Positions 1 through 13,900 of a stretch of DNA of 64,000 nucleotides are shown here, in pieces. Below the pieces are notes generated by a model, which was given only the letters and a program-made list of their open reading frames with translations, was not told where the DNA came from and made no database searches. The stretch is from NCBI GenBank assembly GCA_012845835.1, contig JABAKD010000030.1, positions 6,211,599 to 6,275,598 on the forward strand, read 5' to 3'. The stretch comes from Undaria pinnatifida (taxonomy: Eukaryota > Sar > Phaeophyceae > Laminariales > Alariaceae). Positions within the stretch are counted from its first letter, which is position 1. Each line of letters opens with the position of its first letter. A program made the translations under genes and the position numbers.

Positions 1-1668
1 CCGAACTCACCCCGACTAATTAAAGTACGTAGAGCTTACCTGGTACCACGTATTCATTGCATTTCGAGTACCGTCTGCCTATCTTCTCTCTTACAGCTAT
101 CAACATAACGCGATACGATATTGCACATCTCCCGGGAGGAGTGTCCGCGCCGATTTCCTTCTAAACGAGACAGGCACACGAGACACTGACGGTACCGTTG
201 AGAATTTCGAGATACTCGACCTTTGCGCTCTGCCCGTTGGTTATCGGCAAAACCTGCCCTCTCTCGCGCGAGGGGGTGTGTTATCTTGCGTGTTGTAATG
301 GTACCTGGTGCCAGTATGACTTTGGCACGTTTAACATTTCCTGCAGTAATAGGCTGTCTTCTTCCGCACGCTGCGACAGAAGGTGTCGATTTTCTATATC
401 ACAGTAGTGGTAGGCTCTCCACCAGCCTGCTTCTACAGCAGTATATTGAAAGGGATGTACACTACCCAAAATTTGCGGACAAACGCTATCAGTAACACGA
501 GAAAACCACGCATATACTTTGTTGCCGCTGTTGCCGTAAGAAAAGAATTGCGCATCAGCAGGTGCTTTCCGTGAGTGGGGATTTGCGTGTATACTGGGGT
601 TGGCGTTGGCTGGCGAAGACGCTGTAAAATATGCCATTCACTGCGTGAGCTAGACAACCAGGGTACCGTTTGTTTGTTTTTTGGGCGGTCGCCATAATGG
701 TTATCGAGTAGACCATTCTGTGCGGGGTGGAGAATCCTAACTCCGCACAAGGGGAATGATGGCATCATGTAGTGTGAAAATGCTAAGGCACCCACGAGGC
801 AGTTACATGGTAGTACCCATTGCTGTCTCTGGAGTGGTCACACTAGAAAACGAAGTATAAAGTAGGAAAGGAAAGCATGCACAAGGTGCCGAAGTCCGTC
901 TTACGAGCGGTTCTTGCAAAGATGCAGTTCACCCTTCATGCCACTCGCCGAACACCTCACGGCGATTCGCACTGGGTGCAAGCAATGTCTCGTCTGGTTG
1001 GTGAAAACCCGGCGTGCTCCGTCCCGGCATAGTGAGATGCGAGGGTCTATGGCCATGCGACTACGGTAATGCACATACTGAGTACCCCCCCCCCCCCCCG
1101 GGGGGGTTCTTGTGCCTTGCGTTGACCCTTCTGTACTAAAATCAAGTACCAGGTATACCTTTCTGTTAGCGGTACGTATCATGGTACGTGGTAGTAGGCA
1201 TCTCGTACTTGCTCCGATGTACCAGGTATTTAGTTGCCACTGATATGTACCAGGTTTGGCAGCTTGTATTTAGTTACTTCATTTCGACGTTTGGTGAAAG
1301 TATTGCGTTTTGATAAGGTTTCGTTGTTGTATTCAGGCGTTTCCGTGGAGGAGATGCTACGCCATTTCGTGCGAAGCAAAAAAATGATGTTACCCACCCG
1401 CAACTCCAGTCATATTGCCGTTGCCCGTCACCTGTGGCAATTACTCAACGTTTCATCCTTGATCTAGACCTCTCATACCCGGTTGCTCCAGGCGTGGCTG
1501 ATCGAATCATTGGTTCGAGCCACTTCAATGTTGAGAACGTGGAACATACCAAAATCACATCAGAGTACTGTACGCGTTCCGTTTGTTCGTCCTACGTGAC
1601 CGTCGAAAACGCGCCGAATTGGATCAACCTCTTGACCTGTGCTACTGTGCCGCTGCATTTTTTTGCAG
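1..1668. other. Upstream region or intron of the light-harvesting gene, no exon recognised
   Basis: No open frame in this stretch resembles a light-harvesting N terminus or any other family I know. Because the exon at 1669 opens directly after a 3' splice site, at least its 3' end should be intron. The missing 5' exon or exons may lie here unrecognised or before base 1. A homopolymer junction of 15 C followed by 7 G lies at 1085-1106, and three TACCTGGTA/TACCAGGTA palindrome-like motifs lie at 37, 1147 and 1220. Confidence 0.5.
1085..1106. repeat. Poly(C)-poly(G) homopolymer junction
   Basis: Fifteen C residues are followed directly by seven G residues, making a self-complementary C/G tract. 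It is a likely site of length variation or sequencing error. No function is claimed. Confidence 0.8.
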
Positions 1669-2094
1669 GGTGACCTCAAGAAGTACCGTCGGGCGGAGCT
1701 CAAGCACGGCCGCGTTGCCATGCTCGGCGTTGTGGGTGCCATCTGGCAAGAGTTCAACGTGCTGCCCGGCCTCGGCTACTCGCCGACGAAGAACCTGTTC
1801 CAGGCGGTGGCGGACGCACCGTGGCTCGCGATTCTTCAGATCGTCGTCTTCGTGGGGATCTTCGACCTGCAGAGCACGAAGTACGACATTGAGCAGGGAC
1901 GCGTGCCCGGCGACATCGGGTTCGACCCCCTTAAGCTTTCCAAGGACGGGATCAACGAGAAGTGGGCGCTGTCGGAGCTCAAGCACGGACGCCTGGCGAT
2001 GTGGGCGATGGCGGCAATCCTCGTGCAGCAGCTGCTTGTGCCGGACCAGTCTCCCCTAGAGCAGACCTACGAGTGGTCTACTCAGTTCCACTGA
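1669..2094 (+). CDS. Light-harvesting chlorophyll a/c-binding (FCP-type) protein, terminal exon
   Basis: This exon encodes the last 141 residues of a light-harvesting complex protein, which binds chlorophyll and carotenoid in the thylakoid membrane and passes excitation energy to the photosystems. The exon starts after a TTTTTTGCAG acceptor in phase 0. It covers all three membrane helices: helix 1 with the ELKHGRVAM signature (about residues 10-18), helix 2 (about 51-66, APWLAILQIVVFVGIF), and helix 3 with the matching ELKHGRLAM signature after a GFDPL turn. Glu, His and Arg of both signatures, the expected chlorophyll ligands and salt-bridge partners, are present. It ends in TGA at 2092. The transit peptide and N-terminal loop are not in this exon and were not found upstream, so the gene is incomplete as seen. 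The subfamily (FCP/Lhcf, Lhcr or LI818-like) cannot be fixed from this part. Confidence 0.93.
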   Translation, partial: GDLKKYRRAELKHGRVAMLGVVGAIWQEFNVLPGLGYSPTKNLFQAVADAPWLAILQIVVFVGIFDLQSTKYDIEQGRVPGDIGFDPLKLSKDGINEKWALSELKHGRLAMWAMAAILVQQLLVPDQSPLEQTYEWSTQFH

Positions 2095-5090
2095 AAATGT
2101 CCGACACTGTTGTTGGCACCTCTACATAGTTGGCGTCTTCAGCCGAGTGTCTCGTGGTTTTGTTTTGTTTCCCGCGCGTCGGTAGGTGGGTGTACGATCG
2201 AGGCAAGGTACTCTTTTTGATTTGAATTGTTGAACGTTTGGCCCACCGCACGTACGTTCGTTCGCTTCTCGTGGTCTAGATGGGGCTCGTTCCGGTGCGC
2301 TTCCCTAGAACGGTAGAGGAGCGGGTGTCGTTTTACCTCCCCCCGTGGAGCTTTTAGCGTATTAATTGTGTGGATTTTGAGTTGAAAGCCAGTGCAGCCC
2401 CCTTCCACGTTGATACGGGGGGGATTGGTCTTGGATTCGTCACCCCCCTCCCTCGGTTTCGAATCGCCCCTTGTTGTTGTTGCAACGGACGGTATCACCT
2501 GTAATTGATTAGACTCGCGCGTGGGTTTCGCGAAGAGTCTGCCGGGGTGATCATGTTGTAGATGCGGGAGCGGTGATGTGCGCCTTGCTTGTCTGCCGCG
2601 TTCTCGGTGAAGCCCGAGGGCGAAACCGCAACACTTGTCGCGAATACTTTACGCTGGCGAGGCTGGATAAAATGGGCTTCTCCAACGCCTTGCGCGTTCA
2701 GTACTAGGGACTAATATGCTGAATTCCTGGCACGGGAAGTTTGGGGAGAGGGGGGGGGGGGGCTTGAGGTGACGAGCTCAGGAGGTTCTGGTGGGAGCCT
2801 CTCGCTTTAAGCAGGCTGGCAGTTGATACGAAGAAATATATCCTGCCGTGATTGTTATTTTTTCGTTTCTTTTCCATGGCTGCGCTCTAAATTCGCTGTG
2901 TTAATCACAAACACAAGTCCTTTTACGACTCATGGGGTCTCACTCCAGCATTTTCTGCGATCGTTCTGATCGTCTGGGTTGTCCGTTCTTGGCTCCCCTT
3001 ATCATGTGTGCCTTTGGCCTATTAACTTCGTTGTCGTAGTAGGGTTGGACTTGTCTCGGGTGCATTCATGATGGGCTCGGTCCTTTGCAATCGTTTATTC
3101 CGTCGCGTACGTGTGTGGGTGCTTCATTCGTAATCCCCAAACAGCCTACCAGGTAGCGGCCTGGGTTGTTTGTGCGCTCGTGCGGTGTACGAGGTCGATG
3201 CTGTAGTTCCTTCCCTGTTTTCGTCTTCCGTATCATTCCGTTTCTTTAAGGAGGCAATCAATCTAAAAGATATCAAGAGTTCAAATAATAAATTCAATGA
3301 TGGTTGTCTTGTCTTGCGTCTTTTATGGTTTGTAGCTTCACGGAAGACAAATGGCACGGATTATTTCAAGTAGCAGCATAGCTGAGGGGGGGGGGAGAGG
3401 GGCTCTTGTACCCCCTTCGCTTCGCGTCCTTCTTCGGCTTGCTATGCCAGGTATAGACGTAATATTATTATGCACAAATGCAAAATGTAAAGAAGAGAAG
3501 AAGGGTCTGCGCCACCCCTTCTCCCCTCGTGCTTACGCCTACCCAGCACATGACATGAAAAAACGACTACAATTAATTATTAGAATTATAGCTTGACCTC
3601 ACTGCCGGTCGTGGTACGAGGGGGGGGGATGTGTTGGAACTCCATCCCTCACGACGTCGCGGTTTACTCCCAGACTCTTAGATTTGCCACGTACCTACTG
3701 GTACAAAGGCACTTCAGTTCACTTGACATTTTTATGCTCGTACTGTACAAAAACTTTTTCACTAACAACAGAGTATTACCCCGGCTCGACCACCACACAC
3801 ATAACATTAATAATACGGATCAGAACCATTTTTTGTTTATAGGAAATTACTGGCCAAAGGACTAGAAAATATCAAACCGCTTGCAACGATTTCTAACAAA
3901 CAGCATTATTGCTTGTTTAATTAAAAAAAAGCATTTATTATTAATACTACCTACCTATTGCTCATAAATAAAGGAAAGGAAAAGAGTTATCTGGTTGGTC
4001 AATTTTTTAAGCTAGAATTTTGAAAATGGATACTACTGACTGCTTGGACTTGTAGAGCACGCGCCTTACTTTGCTCACTGATGAGACAATAATATTAGAT
4101 AGATGATGTTATCCGGCTCTGCTGGTGGGACCAACAAGAAAGCTGTTTCTCTGCTACCACGTCTTCAGAGGCTAAGAATGTGAGTAATCACCAAAGCAAA
4201 AGGACTACAGGCAGAGACCTGCCAGGAGATGTCTTCGCACGCATACATCACTAATATTAGTGTGGTGGCGTTGTGTCGGCGAGACAAAAAAAAACACGTT
4301 TTTTCAACAAAAATTCCAATAATAATTGCTTTTTGGTCGCGACGATCTCACAGCTGAATGAAGTTATTTTTCATTTGTTTAATACAACCACACATACACA
4401 TACAACAGACTTCATTCAGAATAAAATATACCAGGTAACATTTTAATAGGGGCTGTTCCTGCTGTCGAATTTCTTGTTTCCCATAGTTATGTTAGGCTGT
4501 GAGTTTTTTGTGGGACTCCCTCTTGTTTACCTTCTCTTTATTTTGAGAGAGAGGGTCGTCGAGTAGTAGTGTATGACACATGTCATAAGCGAGCGTATAA
4601 AATAACGGACAAAAAAAAACGTTTTTCGGGAAAATTAAGATTTCACCTGGCACGACCAAGCCACCAACCGCACAACACACAACACACCTTCGATTTCCGC
4701 AGGAAATCTACATCCTACATGGAAATTTTGTAGTATACAGCAGTACAAAGAGTAGTAACGAGCCATACGTTCCATTTCGATTTCGCCATAAAATTGCAAT
4801 CGCAGCAACCAAGAAAGCGGTTCTAGTTAGCTTCCGTGCGCGTCTCGTGTCTCGTGCCTTTCTGCAAAGCACCGTGGTCATGGGTGGAAGCGGCGACGAC
4901 GTTTCGCTTCAAACACGTCGTTACGTTTTGACCAGAGAGCGGAGGCGTTTTTATACTCGTCACATTCCAAAATTTTCCCCTGCTTTTTGCCTCGTCGCCT
5001 CGTCGTGTGTGTTTCTTTCCCTCACTCCCCGTCTGCCCAAAGCCACAGCACGTTCTACAGTAAGGGACCATCTTCTACGGCCGCCAGACG
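2095..5090. other. Intergenic region, no gene seen
   Basis: This region lies between the light-harvesting stop codon and the citrate synthase start. It begins with the presumed light-harvesting 3' UTR and becomes AT-rich from about 3250 to 4750. Open frames are short and resemble no known family. Short poly(G) runs occur near 2751-2762. The citrate synthase promoter and 5' UTR should lie at the right-hand end, but no clear TATA element or other site can be assigned. Confidence 0.5.
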
Positions 5091-7881
5091 ATGAACGGGT
5101 TGCGCATTCTCTCGCAACGGGCGTCTAAGGTACGAGCATGCTCAGCTGCTGCTGCTGCAACCGAAGGTTATTGCGTCCAATTTGCGACGCACACGAGTAC
5201 GAGAGAACACATAGTTCCGTTTCCGATCTAGGCGCGTGCACGTATAGCCAAGCTAGACAGCAGTGATTCACACGAGGATGTCTGTGGCGGCTGGGCGTGA
5301 GCTGAGTGCACAGCAACTGCTGCCTGCTTGTTCTCATGCGGCCCCGTCCATCAACGGGGCAGCTTCACACATGAAGTATGTGTGTGGTGTTTGCACGAAA
5401 ATGTTCCATGAATAACAACTGGTGCAAGTGCAGGTGTACGCTGTCGAGCTCACGCACAGCATATAAATTCGTGACATCACGCCACTCTCCACCTCTGTTC
5501 CGCGTCCGGCACCAGGGCGCCTTCAGGAACCTCGCTGGCGGCGAGCGATCCCTGTCGACGTTGAAGAACATCCTGGCGGAGAAGATCCCTGGAAAGCAGG
5601 CGGACCTCTTGAAGCTCAAGAAGGAGCATGGCCACAAGTCTGTGGGGGAGGTGAGCCGATGCAATACCGTGTGTCATCTCGTGTCGCCGTATGGTCAGAG
5701 CTGGGCTGGCTGGGCTCTTCCGTGCCGTGCAGTGTGTTATCAAGTCTGCAAATTAACACCTGCTGCTGGTTTTCATGATGCAATAGCGAAGTCGGCGCAT
5801 GCATGGCGGCGCATGCATGGACCCATTGGCCCCATACTCGCTTGGTTGCCGTCCCTTGCCGTGAATAGCGGCTGTCATCGCTTGTCGTTCTCGTGAGCAT
5901 AATATATGCTGTTGTTCCGGTACGGAGGACGCAGGCCATTTTCATCCGCATGTTCTTCGAACCTATTAATAGTCACACCAGGCAGATGACAAGTACTCGG
6001 TGTATGGGCTCATGTATCCGCACGCCCTTGCTACTCTGCTCTCGAGCACTACTACTGTTGTGTTAATTTCACCGCCGTTGTTGTGCAATGCTCGTATGAT
6101 GCGACCCCCGCTCGTTGCATCCCACGCTATCATACAGGTGACCATCGACCAGGTCATCGGGGGCGCTCGCGGCATCAAGAGCATGGTCTGGGAAACGTCC
6201 AACCTCGACGCCGACGAGGTGTGAGAGAGGAGGCATTCACCGCAGGCACTATGTTGTAAAACTGCCTTCACGGCTTGACAACTGGAAACCCGTTTTTAGG
6301 GACAAATCACTTGGAATTAGCATAGGAAGGGGTCGGGTTATTAAGGGGGTAAACAGCGTCAGCTGTGAGTTGGATAAATTTATGGATTGATACTCATCTT
6401 GCAAGCTGCGTGATACACTATTAATATTATTAGTACTGCTTGTTTCTGCCACTCTGCGGAACGTTGTTTCCTGCTTCTGTGCTTGAATCGTATCGCCGTT
6501 AGATCTCTTTGCATTCGTGGATCGGGCCGGCGGTGGGTCGGGTTTGACGTTGTCCCGAGCGACACAGACCACATGCCTCGCGCGAGCTATCAAGTTTGAC
6601 ACTAAACAACTGCGGCTAGATTTCTTGCCGTCAGTGACTGCACTGTTTGTAAGCTGGCTTTTACTAATATCTCCACCCCAAACAAACCACAGATAGATGA
6701 TGTACGATGAAATCAGTACGCTTCACAAGCTTTTGTAGGCTTTTTTTCTACTATTTTTCAACATGACACGCAGGCGTAGACCCAACCCTAACCCCGACCC
6801 TAACCCAGGCTAGGGCTACGACCCTTCGCGCGGCGAAGCCGCACGATGTAGATTATCTGAACAATATGTGCGGACCGCCTCAAAAAACGTACCTGGTACT
6901 GGTAATATTTTGGTACTTTATCTGGTATGTTTGGGGTGGTGAGAACGCAGTGAAGCCTACGAACTGATGTTTGCTCCACATTCCACATGATGTTCTATTC
7001 AGCATATCATACTACTATAGACGACCTGGTATAGCGTTAACCACTACCCTGTTGTGGCTTGGGTGTTTTGAAATATTAGTACTCCAGTATTTTATAAAAA
7101 ATATATGAAGGACGTCAGCCGTGAGTTCGACGAATTTCAGGTCAATACTCATCTTTGCAAGCTGCGTTGCTGGTACTTATAATATACTATATGGGTGTTT
7201 TTTCGTTTCGGCGACAAAGTGCGGGCGGCAGAGCTATCCCGTCGTCTGGTCGGGAAGAGGCCGTACACTCCTCTGCCTTCGTGCTGCCTTTCAAAGCAAC
7301 CGATGAGCGGAGCCGGTAGAATCACGCCGCGGCCTTGACGAGACACGAGCACCGGTCTTTGTCTCAAGGTTGTCCTGTTGTGCGGTATGAAGCCGTCGAG
7401 CTGCGCGGCGAATCGTTTGTCCGCTTTTTGTCTCGACCTTAACTCGTTACTCGCGAGACCGCGGCATTGGCATGCGCCCGTTGTTAGCACGATCATGTCA
7501 TCCTCGTAATGCTGCATATGTATTATAAAAAATGAAAATACACTCCAGCTGTGAGATCGAAGATTTCGTCGAAACTCATCTTTGCAAGCTGTGTGTGATA
7601 CTCCGATCGCGCGCATTACGAGTTGTGTGTCCTCATTAAGGATATAGGTCGGCGACTCCCCTTACAACTACAGTGTAGCTATCAGGGTCAACAGGGTGAT
7701 TTTAGTCAGTCTGTGCGCGGAAACTATAAAACCCGTTGCTGAGGGGGACAAAATCTGACAGCTGTGAAGGGAAATGTATCCTTTTATCAAGTGAATCTTG
7801 TAAGTCGAATAACCGGTGAGGGGGGGGGGCGGAGTTTTGAAGGACGTGGGGGCCTGGTTTTGATCAAAAGCGAGCGGGTTT

Positions 7882-7914
<33 letters not shown>

Positions 7915-10900
7915 GAGGGGGGGGGCGGGGGGGACAGCTCAATATGTGCGTGGAAACTATACATTATTTTGAGGGGATAAATGTGACGGTTTTTATGTAG
8001 CATGCAGCATGTAGCATGCGACCACTTCATGTGTGCGAAGTTGCAGACCCTGGACGGCGTATTCAAACCTAGTACCATGTTCATACTTGCGACCTCACCC
8101 TCCTGTTGGAATCTCGAGTACGGCTCTATGATATGTACCAGGGCGCTACGCAGAATGACCGCACTACCTGGTACCAGGTCGTTCCGTTTATTAGCTACCA
8201 TAGAACGTGGAAATTGCATACGATTACCTTGGGTTGTGTGTGTTTTTCCCTGGGGTATTCCTCAGCTCCAGAGTGACTGGAGCCTGTCCTGTGACCACGG
8301 ACTTGATTATGCGAGTTAATGTGAGAACAACAACGATTGGGATCGAATGCATTCGATGTTTCGTTATCCATTACAGCAGTGTGTCCGTCATCAGGTATGT
8401 TGTGTGTACCTTACCTGCTATAATATCGTACGCGGTACGAGTACAGCTGACTCGCTGTGCCCTCGTGAGGGGAGCTTTGTGTGACGGCAACTCCGACTCG
8501 GGGAAGGGATAGATAAGAGGGGCAGGACACATGCCACGAAAACCACCCATCTACGGTCCTCGTAGGGTGACACGCGTTTAACATGGAAGGCAACATACTC
8601 ACGACAAACAGGGGGTGCGGATCAACCCCGGAATAGCCGGTTCATTTTTTGGGCGGTTCGCCTTCATCTTTCCGCCCGTGCTGTGATTCTCCGCCACTCC
8701 GCACCGTGCCACTCACGATGAAACGTTGGGATGTGGATGAATCTACCGCATGACACGGATGATAGCACACACCCCTACAAAAGCACACCCGGAGGTGTTT
8801 TTTTTACCGGTATTGTTTTTAGACCGTCACTTTATCACCGGGGGTACGTTGAATACAGCACCCCCTTTGGACGTGGGGGTACGTTAAATACCACACCCCG
8901 TTCGGACGTTGTATCAAACTCCATAGTGTTTACTCGGTGGGCTCCTTTCACCCACAACACGCACGCACCGGTGTGGATGCCGGTACCGGCATGGAGGCAA
9001 CTGCTGCGCCCTACAGTAGGCTGAGCGAGTCTGCGGCCCGGACCCCGCCGGTATCTGCTGCTGCCGCGCCTCGGGCGGGGATCACGTCGTTTTTTACGGG
9101 TCCACCCCGCTTACCGGTACCGGTACTGGCAATGCCACTCCTGCCGTGGCTCAAACCCCAACGACGGGTACCAATACCGGTGAAGTGCCAAAAGCTCTGG
9201 AAGTGGCATAGGGCCTGAGACCGCGGCGGCAGCTCCAAAAATGCCAGTTACTCATAACCCCTGCAGTCTGCCGGAGTCTGTTCACACTCCATACCAATCA
9301 AATATACCGCTAACCCACCCCCTCGTTATCACACCCCCTGTCATCTGGCCGAGTCTGTTGGCAATTTACAACCGACGTCCCGTGATCACACCCCGTCGTT
9401 ATCACACCCCAGCTTCGGGACTCCCATACATGGTGCTCATCACAGGGGTTACGCTAGACACCACACACCCCTATAAAAGCACCCACGGTGATGGTATTTT
9501 CAAAGCTCAGAAAGTTATCTCCGTGGTGTGCTTTCATCCGTGTTATACAGTACGAGTGTCGTATACCATACCCTGTATAGAGTACGTGGCAGCTACGTGT
9601 GATGTTTATATTAGGACAACAAGAAATTCGGATGCCGTCATGCTGAAGACAGTGTAGAATTCGCTATTTTATCTTTTCCATGTAAGAAGTCCAGCCTGGA
9701 TCAGGGTCCCTGTTTCTTACCTTAAATGTCATCGTACCTGGTACATACTAGTATGATGGGAGTTATATACGAAGTATAAGGTATCGTATCAGTATGTGTC
9801 ATTTGCAAGCCCACAACTTTATGTACTTTGTACGGTCCTGTTTGCACGTGTATGCAGGCGTGACTGGAGGTGTCGTGTTGCGCCGCGTTTATGTGGTTGC
9901 TCCACCCTTAGCATGAGCGCTAGCTAATTAACACCGCAGGTGAAGGATGCGGACACCGGAAGAACACAGATCGGACATGCCCTGGGAGTCGCCACGGACG
10001 CACAAGGTTCATCACGCCATAGCACAAACTTTCCTTGGATGTTGACCAGTCTCTTCTCAGTCTGTTCTCCAAGATTCACTGGTTTGGCTACCGAACGCGC
10101 GTCAAATCGTTAAATCGTTGCAGGGGACTAACTATATACTGCGATGTTCGGTATACATGAGCTAGCATTGGCCTTCCTGCGTGGTCCCTGTTTGGCTATT
10201 TGGTGTTTGCAAGCATCATCGGATGGCTACATGACTAGACTAAAATTAAGGACGAACGGGTTTATGCGCCGCTTGAAGAGATCTGGGGATGACTGATGTG
10301 AGCCCCGCGTTTTGTATCGAAACATCAATTTCACAATGCAGCTGTGTGACCCTCCGCGAAGTCGAATTACACCGGAACAACGGATGGACATGGGGCACTA
10401 TGCAAGCTGTTTGAATACGCGTATTCCTACATATCTGAATCCCATTAATTTTTTCGAGACTGCGGGTGTACTGAACACAGAAGCAATAGCAACCGTGAGA
10501 TTTCACCCCCTCAGGCGATTGACAATTGACATTGCCACCTTTTTGTCTTTTTTCATGCACTTGTCGTTTTGCGTAGGGAATCCGCTTCCGCGGGTTGACC
10601 ATCCCCGACTGCCAGAAGCAGCTCCCCTCTTACGTCAAGGGGGGTGAGCCGATGCCCGAGGCGCTTTTGTGGCTGCTTCTCACTGGTGACGTGCCGACCA
10701 AGGCCCAGGTAAGTTAAAACCCTGCTCAAATGCCCTCGTTTGGCCCCTGCGCAGTGTACATGTCTCCGCTTAGGCTTTCCTCTAATTTGACGTGGTAAGA
10801 GTTGGCGGGCCGTGGGAGGGGGCTGGGAGGGGGGGCGGTTGGAGCTAAGTCATCCCGTGATATATTTGCAGCTAAAGAGTTGTAGGTCTGCAGAATGCTA

Positions 10901-13900
10901 AATCTCGTACATGTCTCCGCTTGGACTTACCTCTACCTACAATTGGTAGGGTTGGCCGGCCGTGGGTGGGGGCTGAGAGGGGGGAGGTTGTATTCGTTTC
11001 ATGCACAGCCGTAGCCGTGTGGCTTGGAGGGAGGGGCGGTTGGACCTAAATCATCCCATGATACGTGTGCAGCTGAAGGGTTGTGGTTTGCAGAATGCAA
11101 AAGTCTGGCGCGCATGGCGTAAGGGCAGCGAGTTACTTGTCTTGACGGCTTACACAATGGTGGAAAAGGCTTCGTGGAGAAATTACCAACTGCCCCAGTA
11201 CAAAGTGTGTAAATGCAACCTTTCACAGTACGTGGTTGTGTAGACTACATGGTTACTATCAAATGTTGCGATTGGTCGGCCGTGTTGTCATACAAACAGT
11301 ACTAGCGATGGTGGTTAAACAACTGTAAACCCGCGGTGGAATGATCGAGCCCTGTTTTTTTGGTCGTCAGCTCATCCCAGCGGGGTGCATCATGACATGT
11401 TTTGATTTTTATGAGGGGGCAAAGCTCTGAAATATCGGATACCCTATAAAGTCGTTGTTGACGTTGACACCGCTCCGGGCAGAATCAGCTGCTTGAGTTC
11501 GGTTGCCGACTGTCAACGGACAAAAACACGCACCTTTTTTGCGGGTGCCTGTCACGGAACAAACACGACCGTTTTTGCTGTGCATGTTTTCATCCAACGT
11601 CGCTTTTGCCCCCCGCTGCCCCGCCATTCGCGTCGCGCTACCGCCGTCAGGTTGACGAGCTCACCGCCGACCTCCACAAGCGGTCGGGCATCCCCAAGCA
11701 CGTGGAGGTGATGATCCGCCAATTCCCGAAGGATATGCACGCTATGAGCATGTTCGGCGCTGCGCTCTTCGCCATGCAGGTCGGTGGGGTTGGGGTGTTA
11801 GACGGTGTGTGCCGCGTACTGCTTATTGTCGCCTATCTTAAGGTCTCGCGTTTCTGTGTCCCTGGATGGTTTTATTTTTGCCGTATGTATGTAATCGTAT
11901 CGAGTTACCGGCACAGTATCGTATTTCCTGTTTGATGTGGTGATCGCAACCACGATGTACCGGTCCGACAGCCTCCGTGTTTCGTCCTGCTCATGGTGGG
12001 CAGTCGCGAGAGCCATGTGGGACTTTCCGTCGAGTGACAAACTGTCTGCGTTGCTCAGTGCGTGGTCGGTTGGAAACCACGCATTTCTGGCGACGACACT
12101 TGGCGCACACGAGCGGCATCCCACGAATTGCACCCTTGGAACAATTGCAGCAATAGCCCCTAAACGACCGTGTGTAGCGGGGACATTGATGTTACAATGG
12201 TAACACAGTTGTCCCAGATTTCGTGCTGCTTAACTGTACTGACGTCTTGAAGTGCCCAGCCCGCCATGTCGAACCTTTTTACCTTCCAACAAAGCTCTAT
12301 CCTAGTCGGGCACGTATTGTTTGCATAAGCATCTCACCGTGAATGTCCTCTCTCTCCCCCCCATGCGTCTGTTTGACCCTCCTCTCAGACGGAAAGCAAG
12401 TTCGCCAAGGCATACAGCAAAGGCGTTAGCAAGAAGGCAAGGGTTTCCGCGTGGATCGCCGGCGTTTGAGTTATCGTTTCGGAAGCCGTGTGTTTGCTTC
12501 CGGTCGTCGTTTCCGTGCCTTTGCCGATGTTAAATTGCTCGAGTTTTATCGTCGCACGACGCGCGTTCCTTTTTAATCTTGCCCAGCCCCAATCGTTGCG
12601 CGGCACCACGACTGTATTGACACCGGTCTGCCGCTGTTACTGCTGCTTCTCCATGGTACTATTACGTTTGAGCCAAGAGCTCCGCGGTCGTGTACTCGTT
12701 GTTGGTGTGTGGAGTTCTGTAGCGTTCTATCTGCCGCATCATACGCCCCACGCGTATCCTCGTTTTTCTTCATACTTTTTCTTTTTTCTCGTACGAGCAG
12801 GAGTACTGGGAGCACGCGTACGAAGACATCCTGGACGTGATCGCCAAGATGCCAGAGGTGGCGGCGCTCATCTACCGGTGCAAGTTCAAGGACGGAGTAG
12901 TCAAGAAGGACCTGTCGTTGGATTACACCGGCAACTACTGCTCCATGATGGGCTATGACGACAAGAGCTTCCAGGACCTCATGCGGCTCTATCTTGTCAT
13001 CCACTCGGTAAGGAGAATCGACGTCGTCATCGTGTACGCGCGGCGCGGGAAACTCACAATGCATGCTTCATCGTTTGTGCGCGCACAAGTATATACGCTG
13101 CGAACTCACCACGCGCAGGGTGTTTCCTGATAGTTGCGCTGAGTGGTGTGATTGGGGTGTGCTCGGCTGTTGACGGCGCATTTCCGTTGACGACCGCTTC
13201 TCCTGCGATCACCGTACGTTTCGTTTTTTTATTGCGGCCAAAATTAGTTTTGCGAACGTTTCGCCTCGCGCAACAAGGTTGTTGAACTCTCCTCCCATAT
13301 CATAACTCCCCCTAAACAAGGTTGCTGAACTCTCCTCCCATCTCAAAACCTCCCCTAAACAAATAAATACAGCACGCGTGTTCATCACCTTTCCTGCTAA
13401 AAGCAGCCGTCGCCAAACCGCGAACATTCGCCAAAGAGGAGCTCGTCCACGGTACAGTTTACTGATTTTTGTTCCTGCCCCCTCCCCCACCTACGGTGCC
13501 GCATTTTTTCATGCTGTCCCGAAACTAGGATCACGAAGGCGGAAACGCCTCCGCGCACGCCACGCACCTCGTGGGCTCCACGTTGTCGGACGCTTACATG
13601 TCCTACGCCGCGGGGATTGGAGCGTTGGCAGGACCGTTGCACGGCCTCGCTAACCAGGAAGTGCTGGGATGGATCAAGGTGCGCGGCGGATAGGTTTAAC
13701 CGGCAAGATTTGCCCCCCTCTACAGGTGTCGTCGTTCAAATCTGCGAGGGGGGGCGAGGGGGACGTTTGTTACGTGTCACGCCAGGATGAGGCGCCTCGC
13801 TATTCCGCCTCACTTTTTTCTATTTTGCTGGTTGTCGCCCGAGATTTGTAGCCCAGATAGACGAGGCCCGAACGCATGCGTGGGATGGGCCACCAAAGAA

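Noticed and set aside
1639-1668. Extending the light-harvesting exon upstream to the ATG at 1639
   Set aside because: The extra residues (MLLCRCIFLQ) are unlike the family, and a strong 3' splice site TTTTTTGCAG lies directly before the conserved sequence.
7668-8219. 183-codon minus-strand frame with a poly-Pro stretch
   Set aside because: It spans the 29-base G run in an intron of citrate synthase; the proline tract is a translation of the homopolymer.
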